Shown piece by piece: positions 1 through 10,100 of a stretch of DNA of 64,000 bases. The notes under the pieces were generated by a model, which was given only the letters and a program-made list of their open reading frames with translations, was not told where the DNA came from and made no database searches. A program made the position numbers and the translations under genes. The DNA lies in assembly GCF_008086205.1 (NCBI RefSeq), contig NZ_VSKK01000001.1, positions 496,001 through 560,000 on the forward strand, given 5' to 3'. The stretch's first letter is position 1; each line of letters starts with the position of its first letter. This DNA is from Bizionia myxarmorum (lineage in GTDB: Bacteria > Bacteroidota > Bacteroidia > Flavobacteriales > Flavobacteriaceae).

Positions 1-89
1 TGGTATTCACCCCCAAAAATATGATCAGACAACCGACGCGTCTTAATCTCTATTTTTCGTACTTTTTTTAGTAATTCTTTGGTATCCAT
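1..89 (-). CDS. DUF58 domain protein, N-terminal fragment
   Basis: Only the first 29 codons are inside the window; the gene runs off the left edge. The fragment starts MDTKELLKKVRKIEIKTRRL and continues SDHIFGGEY. From family knowledge, this is the usual opening of Bacteroidota DUF58 proteins, which are encoded just after a MoxR ATPase. The gene follows moxR on the same strand after 76 bp, so the two are probably co-transcribed. MoxR/DUF58 pairs often head clusters of von Willebrand A-domain (Bat) proteins tied to envelope maintenance. The assignment rests on the short N-terminus plus the neighbour; the rest cannot be checked here. Confidence 0.8.
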   Translation of the reverse strand, partial: MDTKELLKKVRKIEIKTRRLSDHIFGGEY

Positions 90-165
90 TTCTTGAATTC
101 AAGATTTAATATTTAAAATTCAAAGTCCGAAAACATTGAATTTAGAATTTGAAATATTGAACTAT

Positions 166-1167
166 CTAGGGTACTTCAATTTCATTTATAATCTTGCTGA
201 TTATGTCTTCAGAAGTGACGTTTTCGGCCTCGGCTTCATAGGTAATTCCTATTCTATGGCGCAGTACATCATAAACTACGGCACGAACATCTTCCGGGAT
301 TACATAACCACGACGCTTAATGAACGCATAACATTTAGCAGCAGTTGCTAGGTTAATACTTCCACGTGGTGATGCGCCAAAAGAGATAAGCGGTTTTAAA
401 TCTGCCAACTTATATTTTTCAGGATATCGCGTTGCAAAAATAATATCAAGAATATATTTTTCAATTTTTTCATCCATGTAAACACCACGAACGGCTTCTT
501 GAGCACGTAAAATTTGCTCTACAGAAACAACAGGATTTACTTTTTCATAAGCACCTTTTAAGTTGGCGCGCATGATAAGTTGCTCGTCTTCCATTTTAGG
601 ATAATCGATAACCGTTTTCAACATAAAACGATCTACTTGCGCCTCTGGTAACGGGTAGGTTCCTTCTTGCTCAACAGGGTTCATAGTTGCCATAACTAAA
701 AATGGCTTATCTAAAATAAAAGTTTCATCGCCAATAGTAACTTGCTTTTCCTGCATAGCTTCTAATAAAGCTGATTGTACTTTGGCAGGTGCCCGGTTAA
801 TCTCATCTGCCAATACAAAATTCGCAAAGATGGGTCCTTTTTTTATCTTGAAATCATTTTCCTTCATGTTGTAGATTAATGTTCCAACCACATCGGCAGG
901 TAATAAATCTGGGGTAAACTGAATTCTACTAAACGAACCTTGCACGGCTTGCGATAAGGTATTAATAGCTAAAGTTTTTGCTAAACCAGGAACACCTTCT
1001 AATAAAATATGACCTTGACCTAATAAACCAATAAGTAAGCGTTCCACCATATGCCTTTGACCAACAATAACCTTGTTCATTTCAAACATAAGTAAATCAA
1101 TAAAAGCACTTTCTCTTTCAATTTTCTCGTTAATAGACGCAATGTCAATTGTACGCGTATCTTCCAT
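166..1167 (-). CDS. MoxR family AAA+ ATPase
   Basis: A 333-residue AAA+ ATPase of the MoxR (AAA_3) family. Walker A is GVPGLAKT at residues 58-65 and Walker B is VLADEINRAP at about 118-127. A sensor-1 stretch (MATMNPVEQEG) and the C-terminal lid domain follow. MoxR proteins are chaperone-like ATPases that help mature or regulate partner proteins, often vWA-domain proteins. The DUF58 gene immediately downstream on the same strand is the classic partner. Length is normal for the family. The minus-strand ATG lies close to a poorly conserved promoter-like stretch near 1180-1200, and the start agrees with the usual family N-terminus. Confidence 0.95.
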   Translation of the reverse strand: MEDTRTIDIASINEKIERESAFIDLLMFEMNKVIVGQRHMVERLLIGLLGQGHILLEGVPGLAKTLAINTLSQAVQGSFSRIQFTPDLLPADVVGTLIYNMKENDFKIKKGPIFANFVLADEINRAPAKVQSALLEAMQEKQVTIGDETFILDKPFLVMATMNPVEQEGTYPLPEAQVDRFMLKTVIDYPKMEDEQLIMRANLKGAYEKVNPVVSVEQILRAQEAVRGVYMDEKIEKYILDIIFATRYPEKYKLADLKPLISFGASPRGSINLATAAKCYAFIKRRGYVIPEDVRAVVYDVLRHRIGITYEAEAENVTSEDIISKIINEIEVP

Positions 1168-1496
1168 CCTTTTTTCTATTTAAAACACCCTAAAGTAATG
1201 GGTTTATTCTAGAATGCTAAATTGTTAAAATTTTTGCTTTAAGGCTGTTAATAATTGGTTAAAAATTGACACTAGTTTTTGGGATGAATTACTAAAATTT
1301 TAACTATTAATTTATGTAAACAACCGTTCTATCCTTTAAATTGCAGAGAATTTCAGGTAAATTAACAAGCTTTACGCTTATAAAAGTAAAGGTAGAAATT
1401 ACTAAATGACTTTTAATTTTATTAATTTCAATTATACTAATAATAACATGAATTAGCTTTTAACGCAAATAATAAACATAGTAATAGAATTAAAAA
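1168..1496. other. Divergent intergenic region (329 bp)
   Basis: AT-rich spacer between the divergently transcribed moxR and SDR genes, presumably holding both promoters. I found no ORF with family resemblance, no RNA gene and no strong terminator. The only structure seen is a weak inverted repeat, CTTTAC (1370-1375) with GTAAAG (1386-1391), too short to interpret. Confidence 0.5.
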
Positions 1497-2252
1497 ATGA
1501 CAAATAAAACAGCATTAATAACCGGAGCAACTAGCGGAATTGGTCACGCAACAGCCCAGGAATTCGCCAAACATGGCATTCAATTAGTTTTATGTGGAAG
1601 ACGTCAAGAACGGTTGGATACTATTAAAAATGCCTTACAGAAACAAACTGAAGTGCATACCTTAAATTTTGATGTAAGAGATTTTGATGCGGCTAAGAAG
1701 GAGTTTGAAACTTTACCTGACGCATTTAAAAATATTGATATTTTAATTAATAACGCTGGAAATGCCCATGGAATGGATACCATTCAAGATGGTGATGTGG
1801 ATGATTGGGATGCCATGATCGATATTAACGTGAAAGGTTTATTATATGTAAGTAAACTTATTATGCCACGCATGATTGAAAGAGAATCTGGCCATATTAT
1901 TAATATAGGATCATCTGCTGGGAAGGAAGTTTATCCAAAAGGCAATATTTATTGCGCAAGTAAGCATGCTGTTTTAGCTATTACGGAAGGTATGCGAATG
2001 GACCTCAACCCCTATGGTATTAAAGTTTCAGCCATAAATCCTGGATTAGTAGAAACTGAATTTTCAAAAGTCCGTTTTAAAGGTGGCAGTCAAGCCGACT
2101 CGGTTTATAAAGGTTATAAAGCCTTGCAACCTGAAGATATTGCAGATATTATTTATTTCACTATTAGCAGACCTGCGCATGTTACAATTGCTGATTTGTT
2201 GGTTTTTCCAACCGCACAAGCGAGTAGCACGATTGTTAAAAAGGATCTGTAA
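1497..2252 (+). CDS. SDR family NAD(P)-dependent oxidoreductase
   Basis: A 251-residue classical short-chain dehydrogenase/reductase. The cofactor motif TGATSGIG is at residues 9-16, NNAG at 85-88, catalytic serine around 139-140 (IGSSAG), and the YxxxK pair at Y152 and K156. Arg-rich residues after beta-2 (CGRR) suggest NADP(H) preference. Overall it resembles the YdfG type, which oxidises L-allo-threonine, serine or 3-hydroxy acids, but the true substrate is not determinable from sequence. It lies 33 bp upstream of an AlbA_2-domain gene on the same strand, so co-transcription is possible though no functional link is evident. Confidence 0.92.
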   Translation: MTNKTALITGATSGIGHATAQEFAKHGIQLVLCGRRQERLDTIKNALQKQTEVHTLNFDVRDFDAAKKEFETLPDAFKNIDILINNAGNAHGMDTIQDGDVDDWDAMIDINVKGLLYVSKLIMPRMIERESGHIINIGSSAGKEVYPKGNIYCASKHAVLAITEGMRMDLNPYGIKVSAINPGLVETEFSKVRFKGGSQADSVYKGYKALQPEDIADIIYFTISRPAHVTIADLLVFPTAQASSTIVKKDL

Positions 2253-2285
2253 TTAAAAGTTTACCATATTTTCAATGGCTTAACC

Positions 2286-3416
2286 ATGATTAACAAACGT
2301 TTACTTATCAAAAATTTGCTGGCTCATAATGATGAGAACAGCTTTTATGATAAAAAACGACTAATTGACATCAGTTTACAAGAAGGAAAAGCCAAATTTT
2401 TAAAACATATTTGCGCGCTTTCTAATAGTAACCCTAAAAACAACTCTTACATTGTTATTGGTGTGGAAGATGAAGACAGCGAAATAGTTGGTGTCGACTT
2501 TTTTGATGACAGTAAAATTCAAAACCTCATCAATGCCTATTTAGCAAATCCGCCGATTGTTCAGTATGAAAATATTTCATTTCCCCATTTACCAGAAGGA
2601 AAAGTGGTGGGCTTGGTTACCATACGCCCAACAGGAAAAATAACCTCTTTGCGTAAAAATATTTGGAAATATTACGGCGGTTCCGTCTTTTTCAGAGATG
2701 GTAGCATGAGTATGTCTAAAGTATATGACATTGAAATAAAAGACAACAATTCGGAAATTGTACAAGCCATTGAAGCACATTCTCAAAACAATATTGCTCA
2801 TACTTTGGATGGTGTTTTCGATTTTTTGAATGCTAGAAAAGATTACAATCCGAAATACAAAGTTTTTAAAGAATATTTCGTGGTGTGTTGGGCTGGACAG
2901 AAGAAAGTGGTTAAAGATGAAACCTTTTATTCCCGTGTAGATATTGAACTAATTAATGAACAAGTTCGCTTATTTTATTCCGCTTTAGATGAAGTAACTA
3001 TTACTTTTAATGAAGATTCCTTTAAAATTGTTGAATATATTAATTTAGGTTTACAACAAGCTTTTAAGCATTTTCCGTTGGAAGAAACCACTATTCACTT
3101 TTCCGAGCATGGTAGTTACAATATTGACAGCAAATTGCTTTTCATGCCGCCACAGTATGATAAAAAAGTTTTACACCATATCTATAATACCAATAATGCG
3201 CTTTTAGTAAAATTACAATCGGCGCAAAAACTAACAAAAAATGAGTTGATAGATTTGGAAAATTTACCTGCTACCTATCTTATTTGCTACTTAAATGGCT
3301 TCGATGATGCCATAGATAAACTTATTACAGCCAAAGAACTTTTGAAAAAGGATGATAAACTTTATCTCTCCTATAAGCAAACGATGCGCATTTTAAGGAA
3401 AGTAAAATACAACTAA
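2286..3416 (+). CDS. AlbA_2 (Schlafen-like) domain protein
   Basis: A 376-residue protein whose N-terminal ~150 residues match the AlbA_2/Schlafen-type putative nucleic-acid-binding domain: a helix, a basic region, then a strand reading IVIGVEDEDSEIVGVD, followed by the INAYLANPP segment. This domain is common in Bacteroidota proteins labelled 'ATP-binding protein'. The C-terminal ~220 residues match nothing I recognise. No Walker motif, signal peptide or membrane segment is visible, so it should be cytoplasmic. It follows the SDR gene closely and converges on an HhH-domain gene across a hairpin. A role in DNA or RNA binding is a family-level inference only. Confidence 0.75.
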   Translation: MINKRLLIKNLLAHNDENSFYDKKRLIDISLQEGKAKFLKHICALSNSNPKNNSYIVIGVEDEDSEIVGVDFFDDSKIQNLINAYLANPPIVQYENISFPHLPEGKVVGLVTIRPTGKITSLRKNIWKYYGGSVFFRDGSMSMSKVYDIEIKDNNSEIVQAIEAHSQNNIAHTLDGVFDFLNARKDYNPKYKVFKEYFVVCWAGQKKVVKDETFYSRVDIELINEQVRLFYSALDEVTITFNEDSFKIVEYINLGLQQAFKHFPLEETTIHFSEHGSYNIDSKLLFMPPQYDKKVLHHIYNTNNALLVKLQSAQKLTKNELIDLENLPATYLICYLNGFDDAIDKLITAKELLKKDDKLYLSYKQTMRILRKVKYN

Positions 3417-3521
3417 AGGTTAGCCATACAAGAATACATAGATATACTGCCAGTTGTGAAATTCTCTATTGTACTAATGCTAATTTCTTTATCTTTGTTT
3501 TGCTATTAATTGAGAGTTTAG

Positions 3522-3567
3522 AAAAAGGCCTTGAAAAAAGTAAGTTTTACTTTTGGAAAGGCTTTTC
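3522..3567. terminator. Imperfect hairpin between convergent genes
   Basis: An imperfect inverted repeat: a left arm beginning AAAAAGGCCTT and containing AAGTAA, and a right arm TTACTTTTGGAAAGGCTTTT. T-runs occur in both directions. It sits between the convergent AlbA_2 gene (ends 3416) and the HhH protein gene (ends 3637), as expected for a bidirectional terminator. Confidence 0.55.
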
Positions 3568-3636
3568 TTTTTTAAATAATTCGCTTTATTTTTATTTAAA
3601 ACTAACAGAATCTCTACATCTGTATCACTAGAACTT

Positions 3637-4101
3637 TTACATCTCTTTTTGCCATTCCAGTAAAGCTTTCCAATTACCTTCATAGGCTAATTTTGCTTGT
3701 TCGGGCCAAGTACTTGGATTGTAAATTTTATGATTTTTCGAACTAGAATCTAATATTTCTCTACAGGTTTCCACTGAAACTTCAGAAAGTGCTTTCCAAG
3801 TTCTAATATGGTGAAGAGCAAATAATGCAACTGTTTGTGGACCTATTCGCTTAATAATAGTCAAATCATTTTCTGTGATTTTTTTTCCAAAAACAGCTTC
3901 TGCTTTTTCCGAATTAAAAGGAATTAATTGTTTTGATGCCTGACACATTTTTAAATCATTTTCAAGTTTGGCTACTTTATTTTTCCAAACATCCGCATTA
4001 ATAGGTTTATGTTGGTTTTTAAATGCTTTTTTACCCATTAAATAACCAAGCAAAAAACAAGAGGCACCGATAAGTATGGGGAGAATTATAAACCAATTCA
4101 T
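3637..4101 (-). CDS. Membrane-anchored helix-hairpin-helix protein
   Basis: A 154-residue protein with one N-terminal membrane segment (residues ~4-24, WFIILPILIGASCFLLGYLM) followed by a basic, helical linker. From about residue 80 it carries a helix-hairpin-helix-type domain (IIKRIGPQTVALF), ending with the STWPEQAKLAYEGNWKALLE pattern. That closing pattern is typical of the FEN1-like '5-prime DNA nuclease' HhH module found fused to membrane or OmpA-like proteins in Bacteroidota. No nuclease catalytic residues are evident, so DNA binding is only a possibility. It is monocistronic, converging on the AlbA_2 gene. Orientation is probably N-out with the HhH module in the cytoplasm, from the basic residues after the helix. 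Confidence 0.72.
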   Translation of the reverse strand: MNWFIILPILIGASCFLLGYLMGKKAFKNQHKPINADVWKNKVAKLENDLKMCQASKQLIPFNSEKAEAVFGKKITENDLTIIKRIGPQTVALFALHHIRTWKALSEVSVETCREILDSSSKNHKIYNPSTWPEQAKLAYEGNWKALLEWQKEM

Positions 4102-4180
4102 AAGCTGATTTTTAAGAAATTCTATTATTCTAATTTAGAGTCACGCTGTACATTCAAAGATAAAAGAGAAATGCGAAAAG

Positions 4181-4221
4181 AAAAAAGCCGTTTTATTTCC
4201 TTAATTGGAAAAAAACGGCTT
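4181..4221 (-). terminator. Intrinsic terminator of the aldehyde dehydrogenase gene
   Basis: Perfect 10-bp stem AAGCCGTTTT (4185-4194) with AAAACGGCTT (4212-4221); an inner TCC/GGA pairing extends the stem. On the minus strand it is followed by a run of six T. It lies 26 bp after the stop of the minus-strand ALDH gene. Confidence 0.9.
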
Positions 4222-4246
4222 CTATATTTATAATTTTAAGAGTCGA

Positions 4247-5800
4247 TTATAAATCGAACTTAATACCTTGAGCTAATGGTAACTCATCAGAATAGTTTAC
4301 CGTATTAGTTTGACGGCGCATATAGACTTTCCAAGCATCAGATCCAGACTCACGGCCTCCACCTGTTTCTTTTTCGCCTCCAAAAGCACCACCAATTTCA
4401 GCACCCGAAGTTCCAATATTTACATTGGCAATACCACAATCCGAACCAGAAAAAGATAAGAATTTTTCAGCTTCTTTTAATTCATTGGTCATTATTGCTG
4501 ATGATAAACCTTGAACCACGCCATTTTGTTGTTCAATAGCATTTTCTACTTCACCAGAATATTTCATAAGATATAAAACAGGAGCAAATGTTTCGTGTTG
4601 TACAATTTCATAATGGTTTTTAGCTTCAATAATTGCTGGTTTTACGTAGCAACCACTTTCATAACCTTCACCTTCAAGAACACCACCTTCAACTAATACA
4701 TTTCCACCTTCTCCTTTCGCTTTTTCAATAGCAGCCAAGTACATATTTACAGCATCTTTGTCAATTAATGGTCCAATATGATTTTTCTCATCCAATGGAT
4801 TCCCTATGGTTAATTGTCCATAAGCACCAACAATAGCATCTCTTACTTTATCATAAACAGATTCGTGAATAATTAAACGACGCGTTGATGTACAGCGTTG
4901 TCCAGCTGTTCCTACTGCACCAAATACGGCCCCTGGAACTACTACTTTTAAATCGGCAGTTGGTGTAATAATAATCGCGTTGTTTCCACCTAATTCCAAT
5001 AAAGATTTTCCAAAACGTTCTGCAACGGTTACACCAACAATTTTACCCATTCGTGTTGAACCTGTAGCAGAAATTAATGGAACGCGTTTATCAGTTGTCA
5101 TCATTTCACCAACTTTATAATCGCCATTTATAATATTCGAAATACCTTCTGGTAAATTATTATCTTTTAAAACGCCAGCTATAATATTCTGACAGGCTAT
5201 AGAACATAAAGGTGTTTTTTCTGAAGCTTTCCAAATACATACATCACCACAAACCCAAGCTAAAGCCGTATTCCATGCCCAAACAGCAACTGGAAAGTTA
5301 AATGCGGAAATAATACCAACTACACCTAATGAATGCCATTGCTCACGCATAACGTGACCTGGACGCTCTGACGGCATTGTTTGTCCGTTTAATTGTCTTG
5401 ATAAACCAACTGCAAAATCACAGATATCAATCATTTCCTGAACTTCGCCGTAACCCTCTTGGAGTGATTTCCCCATTTCGTAAGAAACAAGTCTTCCTAA
5501 AGGCTCTTTTAATTCGCGTAGTTTATTACCAAACTGACGCACAATTTCACCACGTTGTGGCGCTGGCATAGTTCTCCAAGTTAAGAAAGCAGAAGTTGCG
5601 GTCTCTATCACTTTTTCATAATCCGCTTTAGTAGTTGTTTTAACTTTAGCAATTAATTTTCCGTTCACAGGTGAAATACTTTCAATAAGATCACCACTGG
5701 CAAAATTATTAGAACCTGTTGAAGTTCCTTCATTTATATCTTTAACACCTAAAGTCTTTAGGGCTTTTTCAATTCCGAAATCTGTTGCAACTGCTTGCAT
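4247..5800 (-). CDS. Aldehyde dehydrogenase, ALDH7 (antiquitin) type
   Basis: NAD-dependent aldehyde dehydrogenase. With the start at 5800 (MQAVATDFGIEKAL) it has 517 residues. The open frame extends 33 codons upstream, but those residues are AT-rich, unlike the family, and the ATG at 5800 has a purine-rich leader. The FNFPVAVWAWN motif (residues ~167-177) is characteristic of ALDH7A1/alpha-aminoadipic semialdehyde dehydrogenases. The general base is E269 in LELGGNN and the nucleophile is C303 in GQRCTST. The likely reaction is oxidation of alpha-aminoadipate (piperideine-6-carboxylate) semialdehyde in lysine catabolism, or a related amino aldehyde. It is monocistronic with its own strong terminator. 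Confidence 0.93.
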   Translation of the reverse strand: MQAVATDFGIEKALKTLGVKDINEGTSTGSNNFASGDLIESISPVNGKLIAKVKTTTKADYEKVIETATSAFLTWRTMPAPQRGEIVRQFGNKLRELKEPLGRLVSYEMGKSLQEGYGEVQEMIDICDFAVGLSRQLNGQTMPSERPGHVMREQWHSLGVVGIISAFNFPVAVWAWNTALAWVCGDVCIWKASEKTPLCSIACQNIIAGVLKDNNLPEGISNIINGDYKVGEMMTTDKRVPLISATGSTRMGKIVGVTVAERFGKSLLELGGNNAIIITPTADLKVVVPGAVFGAVGTAGQRCTSTRRLIIHESVYDKVRDAIVGAYGQLTIGNPLDEKNHIGPLIDKDAVNMYLAAIEKAKGEGGNVLVEGGVLEGEGYESGCYVKPAIIEAKNHYEIVQHETFAPVLYLMKYSGEVENAIEQQNGVVQGLSSAIMTNELKEAEKFLSFSGSDCGIANVNIGTSGAEIGGAFGGEKETGGGRESGSDAWKVYMRRQTNTVNYSDELPLAQGIKFDL

Positions 5801-5922
5801 AAACTTATTTTTTTTAATTATTATTCTTACTATTTGCGAATATACTAATAAATGTCGCTTTACTAAAGTGAAAAGATTTAAAAAAATGTTAACTTTCAAT
5901 TCTCATTTAAAAGTGATTACCC

Positions 5923-7032
5923 ATGAAAAACCCCTTATTTATTTTAATTATTTTGCTTTTAGTTTTTAATTGTAAAAGTAAAGAAGAGCTAGAAGCTATT
6001 TCCAATAAGCAACATCCTGAAGTTATAGATAGCACCGAAATGACGGTTAATAAATTTGCCATTGTTATTCATGGTGGTGCTGGTACCATTTTGAAAAAAA
6101 ACATGACGGCTGAAGATGAAGCAGCCTATGAAGCCAAGCTAGAAGAGGCCATTAGGGTGGGTCATAAAATTTTAAGTGATGGTGGCAGCAGTTTGGATGC
6201 TGTAGAACAAACCATAAATATTTTAGAAGATTCCCCTTTGTTTAATGCTGGAAAAGGAGCCGTTTTTACCAATGCTGAAACGAACGAATTGGACGCTTCC
6301 ATTATGGACGGTAAAACTTTAAATGCGGGCGCATCTGCAGGAACAAAAACTGTAAAAAACCCTATAAATTTGGCGCGAGCTATTATGGATAAGTCACCAC
6401 ATGTTATGCTTTCTGGTCAAGGTGCGGAACAATTTGCAGCAGAGCAAGGTATCAAACTAGTGAATCAGCGTTATTTTTATACTGAAAACAGAATGAAGGA
6501 TTTGAAACGTTTAAAAGATCGTGAAAAGATAGAACCTGCAGAACGCGTAGAAAAAGAAAAAGCTATTAACAAATCTGTTTTTTATGATTCTACTATTAAA
6601 GATTCAAAATTTGGAACGGTTGGCTGCGTAGCTTTAGATAAAGATGGAAATTTAGCTGCCGGAACATCAACTGGCGGTATGACCAACAAACGTTGGGGAC
6701 GAATTGGCGATGCCCCTATAATTGGTGCTGGAACCTATGCCAATAACAATACTTGCGCCGTTTCAAGTACAGGTTGGGGTGAGTTTTTTATTCGTGGTTT
6801 GGTAGCTTATGATATTTCTGCACTTATGGATTATAAAGGCTTAACGCTTCAGGAGGCTGCGCATGAGGTCATTCAGAAAAAAAATCCAGCGCTTGGTGGC
6901 GATGGCGGCATAATTGCTGTAGATAAATATGGTAATATGGTAACGGAATTTAATACAACTGGCATGTATCGCGCCTCTATGAATGAAAAAGGAGAACTAA
7001 CTGTCGGGATTTATAAAGATGTTGAAGAATAG
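5923..7032 (+). CDS. Isoaspartyl peptidase / L-asparaginase lipoprotein
   Basis: An Ntn-hydrolase of the plant-type asparaginase (isoaspartyl aminopeptidase) family, 369 residues. An SPII signal ends at C17 (LLVFNC), so the protein is a lipoprotein exported across the inner membrane. The HGGAG motif lies at 50-54. The autocleavage and catalytic threonine is T232 in KFGTVG, giving the expected alpha and beta subunits. The GGMTNKRWGRIGDAPIIGAGTY region (around residues 245-267) carries the substrate-binding residues. It likely removes isoaspartyl residues from peptides or hydrolyses asparagine in the envelope. It is divergent from ALDH and lies 90 bp upstream of the alpha-2-macroglobulin gene, without a visible terminator between them. 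Confidence 0.94.
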   Translation: MKNPLFILIILLLVFNCKSKEELEAISNKQHPEVIDSTEMTVNKFAIVIHGGAGTILKKNMTAEDEAAYEAKLEEAIRVGHKILSDGGSSLDAVEQTINILEDSPLFNAGKGAVFTNAETNELDASIMDGKTLNAGASAGTKTVKNPINLARAIMDKSPHVMLSGQGAEQFAAEQGIKLVNQRYFYTENRMKDLKRLKDREKIEPAERVEKEKAINKSVFYDSTIKDSKFGTVGCVALDKDGNLAAGTSTGGMTNKRWGRIGDAPIIGAGTYANNNTCAVSSTGWGEFFIRGLVAYDISALMDYKGLTLQEAAHEVIQKKNPALGGDGGIIAVDKYGNMVTEFNTTGMYRASMNEKGELTVGIYKDVEE

Positions 7033-7122
7033 ACTTTTATAACTTTAACAAGCTTTCCGGTATCAATTAGCTATGAATAGCGCCAATTTTCATTTAGTTT
7101 TACGCCTTTAAAATCATCAGTT

Positions 7123-10100
7123 ATGTCCTTTAAAAAAATCATCACATATGTTGTCATTCTATCCTTTATCGCTTCTTGTAAAAAAGAAGCTGTAGAAAAA
7201 GACAATCTTTTTAAATTTAGGGAATATATTAGTTATACCACATCTGGTTTAAGTTCTATTTCAGATCCTATCCAGATTAATTTGGCCAAGCCTGTTGAAT
7301 CTTGGGAAATGGGTCAAGAATTAACAGATAATATTGTGAGTATTTCTCCACATGTTTCTGGCAAATTAATGATTGTAAGTAAACAATCACTTCTTTTTAA
7401 ACCTGATGAACCTTTAGAGCCTTCTACCGAATATACCGTAACCGTAAAACTGGACAAAATCTATAAAGATCTTCCTAAAGACTTTGGAAACTTTACGTTT
7501 CAGTTTAAAACTATCACACCAAATTTTTCCATTGTTACCAATAATTTGCAATCCTACAGTAAAGAATGGCAATATGTTGAAGCGGTTTTGCGTGCATCCG
7601 ATGTTATTTCGGTGCAACAAGCCAAACAATTAGTATCAGCTACCCAAAATGGTAAAAAACTATCTATCGTTTTTAATGAATATAATGAACGTTCTAGTGT
7701 TTTCGATTTTAAAATAGATAGTATTAATCGGAAAATTGATGATTCAGAAATTTTAGTAACATGGAATGGAAAAGCTATAAAAGCAGATAATACAGGTGAA
7801 AATACCGTGAAAATTCCCGGTATAAATAACTTCACCATTACCAAGGTAGAAGTCATACAAACGCCTGAACAATATGTAACTATTAATTTTTCGGATCCTT
7901 TAAAAAAGCAACAAAATTTTGATGGCTTAGTAACGATTGAAAAATCCACCAATCCTAAATTTATTGTAGACGGCAACGTTTTAAAAGTGTACCCTGAAAG
8001 TAAACTAGTTGGTGATATTCAGGTGGATGTTTTTCCGGGAATTTCAAATACAGATGGTTTTAAATTGAAGAAAGCCTTTTCAGAAAAAATAACGTTTGAA
8101 AACCTGAAACCACAAGTACGTTTAATTAGTAATGGTAGCATATTGCCAAATTCACAGCAACTCAAGTTTAATTTTGAAGCCGTAAACTTAAAGGCAGTTG
8201 ATGTCCGCATTATTAAAATTTATGAAGATAATATCCTCCAGTTTTTACAAGATAATGACTGGAATAGCAATAACGAATCATCCATTAAAAAAGTTGGTCG
8301 CCGAATTGCTAAACAAACTATGGAGCTTCAAACAAGCGCTGAAAATACCGGAAAATGGCGCGCCTATAGCATTGATTTATCCAAATTTTTCACAGCCGAT
8401 CCTGGCGCCATCTACCGTGTAGAGTTAAGCTTTAATCAAGATTACTCCTTATATGATTGTAGCGCCAACACCGCTTCTACTGGTAGTGACGACGATTATG
8501 AAGATTACTATTATGAAGATGATTACTATGGCAGCAATTATTCTGAAGATGAATACTCCGAAGATGATGATTTACGCGAAGAAGCTTATTGGGATAACGT
8601 TGTTTACCGCTATAAAAACTATCCATACAATTGGCGCGAACGAGAAAACCCATGCCATGCAGCCTATTATAATGAAGAGCGCGTTGTATCTCAAAATTTA
8701 GTGGCTTCCAATTTAGGTGTTATTGCAAAACGTGGTGAAAATAATTCGTATTATTTCGCAGTCACTAACATTTTAAATACCAATCCAGAAGCCAATGCTT
8801 CCGTGACACTTTATAATTATCAGGGACACGAATTGGTATCACTTTCTACAGATTCTGAAGGTTTATTAACTATTGATGCCGACAAATATGCCGCTTTTGC
8901 CATTGTTAAAAAAGGCAACAATACAACTTATGTTAAGCTTGCAGATGGCAATTCTTTATCCTTAAGTAAGTTTGATGTTTCAGGGAATAAAATGCAGCGC
9001 GGTTTAAAAGGGTATTTATATGGCGAACGCGGTGTTTGGCGTCCTGGCGATACCTTGCATTTAACTTTTATGCTAAATGACAAAGCCAATAAGCTTCCAA
9101 AAGGGCATCCTGTTAAGTTAGAAATTACAGATCCAAACGGGAAACTTACGTATAAAAATATCACAACAGATCAATTAAATAATTTTTACAAATTTACGGT
9201 TCCAACCAATTCCGAAGATAAAACGGGGAATTACAGTGCCAAAGTATCTGTTGGAGGCGCTACTTTTTATAAAACCTTAAAGATTGAAACCGTTAAACCG
9301 AATCGCTTAAAAATAAAAGTCGATTTTGAAAGCGAAATACTAACAAACAACGAACCATTAGCTGGAACACTAGATGTAAAATGGTTACATGGAGCACCTG
9401 GAAAAAATTTAAAAGCCGAAATTAAAGCTAAAATAAGTAGCTCTAATGCCAGTTTTAAAAACTACAAAAAATATACGTTTACAGATCCAACACGCGAATT
9501 TGACACCGAAGAAATTACGCTATTTGAAGGTAATGTAGACATGGATGGTCGTGCTAAAATTGACAACCAATTAAAAGTGGGTTCCAATGCGCCAGGCATG
9601 TTGAATGTGCAATTTTTGGTTCGTGCCTTTGAAAATGGAGGCGATTTTTCCATGGACGCTTTCTCCATGCCTTACGCTCCTTATGAATCTTTTGTAGGAC
9701 TACGTTCACCAGAAGGAAAAGCATATGGATCCTTTTTTACAGACGAAAACCAAACCTTTGATGTGGTGGTAGTTGATAAAGATGGTAAACCCATTCAACG
9801 AAATAATTTAGAAGTAAAAATTTATAAAATTGAATGGCGCTGGTGGTGGAATTCCTCTAGTGATAATTTATCAAGTTATGTATCTAGTAATTACCACAGA
9901 CCGTATTTAGATAGTAAAGTAAATACCAACGCTCAAGGAAAAGGGAGTTTCAATTTAAATATTCCCGAAGAAGAAGGTGGCCGATATTTAATTCGTGTGG
10001 TAGATCCAGAAAGTGGTCATGCTACAGGACGAACCGCTTATTTTTATAGAAATTGGTGGGCAAAATCACCATCAGATGACAAAGAAGCTGCTAAAATGCT

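Noticed and set aside
91-104. Perfect 14-bp palindrome TCTTGAATTCAAGA between moxR and the DUF58 gene
   Set aside because: Single copy, no T-run, AT-rich surroundings; could be chance or a regulator site but nothing supports either.
3489-3683. 64-codon minus-strand ORF downstream of the HhH gene
   Set aside because: Overlaps the putative terminator and the end of the HhH gene; Lys/Ser-rich with no family resemblance.
4247-5899. ALDH start at 5899 (33 residues longer)
   Set aside because: The extra residues are AT-coded, unlike the family N-terminus, and include a promoter-like stretch; ATG 5800 fits better.
7554-7976. 140-codon minus-strand ORF opposite the alpha-2-macroglobulin gene
   Set aside because: Lies entirely inside a long, well-supported gene; no recognisable domain.
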